The position numbers and the translations under genes are program-made. From an uncultured Clostridia bacterium (GTDB lineage: Bacteria; Bacillota; Clostridia; Oscillospirales; Ruminococcaceae): a stretch of 12,984 nt of DNA. How positions within the stretch are numbered: the first letter of the stretch is position 1; the number at the start of each line of letters is the position of its first letter. The notes beneath the pieces are model-generated. The model did not search any database, had not been told where the DNA came from, and was given only the letters and a program-made list of their open reading frames with translations. Of the stretch, positions 12,934 through 12,984 are shown piece by piece. The stretch is taken from contig CAMWRN010000043.1 in NCBI GenBank assembly GCA_947176675.1, positions 1 through 12,984 of the forward strand, read 5' to 3'.

Positions 12934-12984
12934 AGCACAAAATGCAGGAAAACAAAGAAAGCAGACATCTCCTACGCATTACCC

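Noticed and set aside
12699..12968. 89-codon - strand frame upstream of and overlapping parA
   Set aside because: It runs out of frame through the ParA N-terminus and becomes Gly/Arg/Cys-rich; its ATG is only a base or two from the AGGAG, too close for initiation.

Overview
The window looks like chromosomal DNA of an anaerobic Firmicute of the class Clostridia, most likely a Ruminococcus-like member of the Oscillospiraceae. This rests on moderate GC, strong AGGAGG-type ribosome binding sites, sigma-A promoters with 17-nt spacers, an AzlCD/UvrC/SfsA gene set of Firmicutes type, a DUF6472-like small cysteine protein, and a ParA gene followed by a ComFB-like gene. The assignment is by resemblance; no 16S or other marker gene is present.

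Layout. Bases 1-414 carry, on the + strand, the 3' end of a membrane-anchored protein with a BspA-like leucine-rich repeat remnant. A strong bidirectional terminator (435-481) separates it from everything else, which is on the - strand. Reading in the direction of transcription (high to low coordinates): a parA-like gene and a ComFB-like gene with a long Lys/Ala-rich head; then sfsA overlapping a 57-codon cysteine protein. Next is a giant secreted protein with about eight fibronectin type III domains (6113-10312), with its own promoter and terminator. It is followed by a 600-residue lipoprotein (4058-5860) with a perfect consensus promoter, and then a GNAT acetyltransferase and uvrC. Last is the azlC-azlD branched-chain amino acid exporter pair, again with its own promoter.

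How the genes work together. Housekeeping functions (UvrC nucleotide excision repair, SfsA nuclease family, AzlCD amino acid export) flank a two-gene cell-surface block: the Fn3 protein and the lipoprotein. Each of these surface genes is monocistronic or nearly so. The parA-comFB pair is the part with the most biological unknown: a ParA/Soj-type ATPase whose downstream neighbour is not ParB but a small protein with a Cys cluster, a ComFB-like fold and a histone-like basic tail. No rRNA, tRNA, CRISPR array, transposase or phage gene was seen. Intergenic stretches are all under 300 bases and are described through their promoters, hairpins and terminators.
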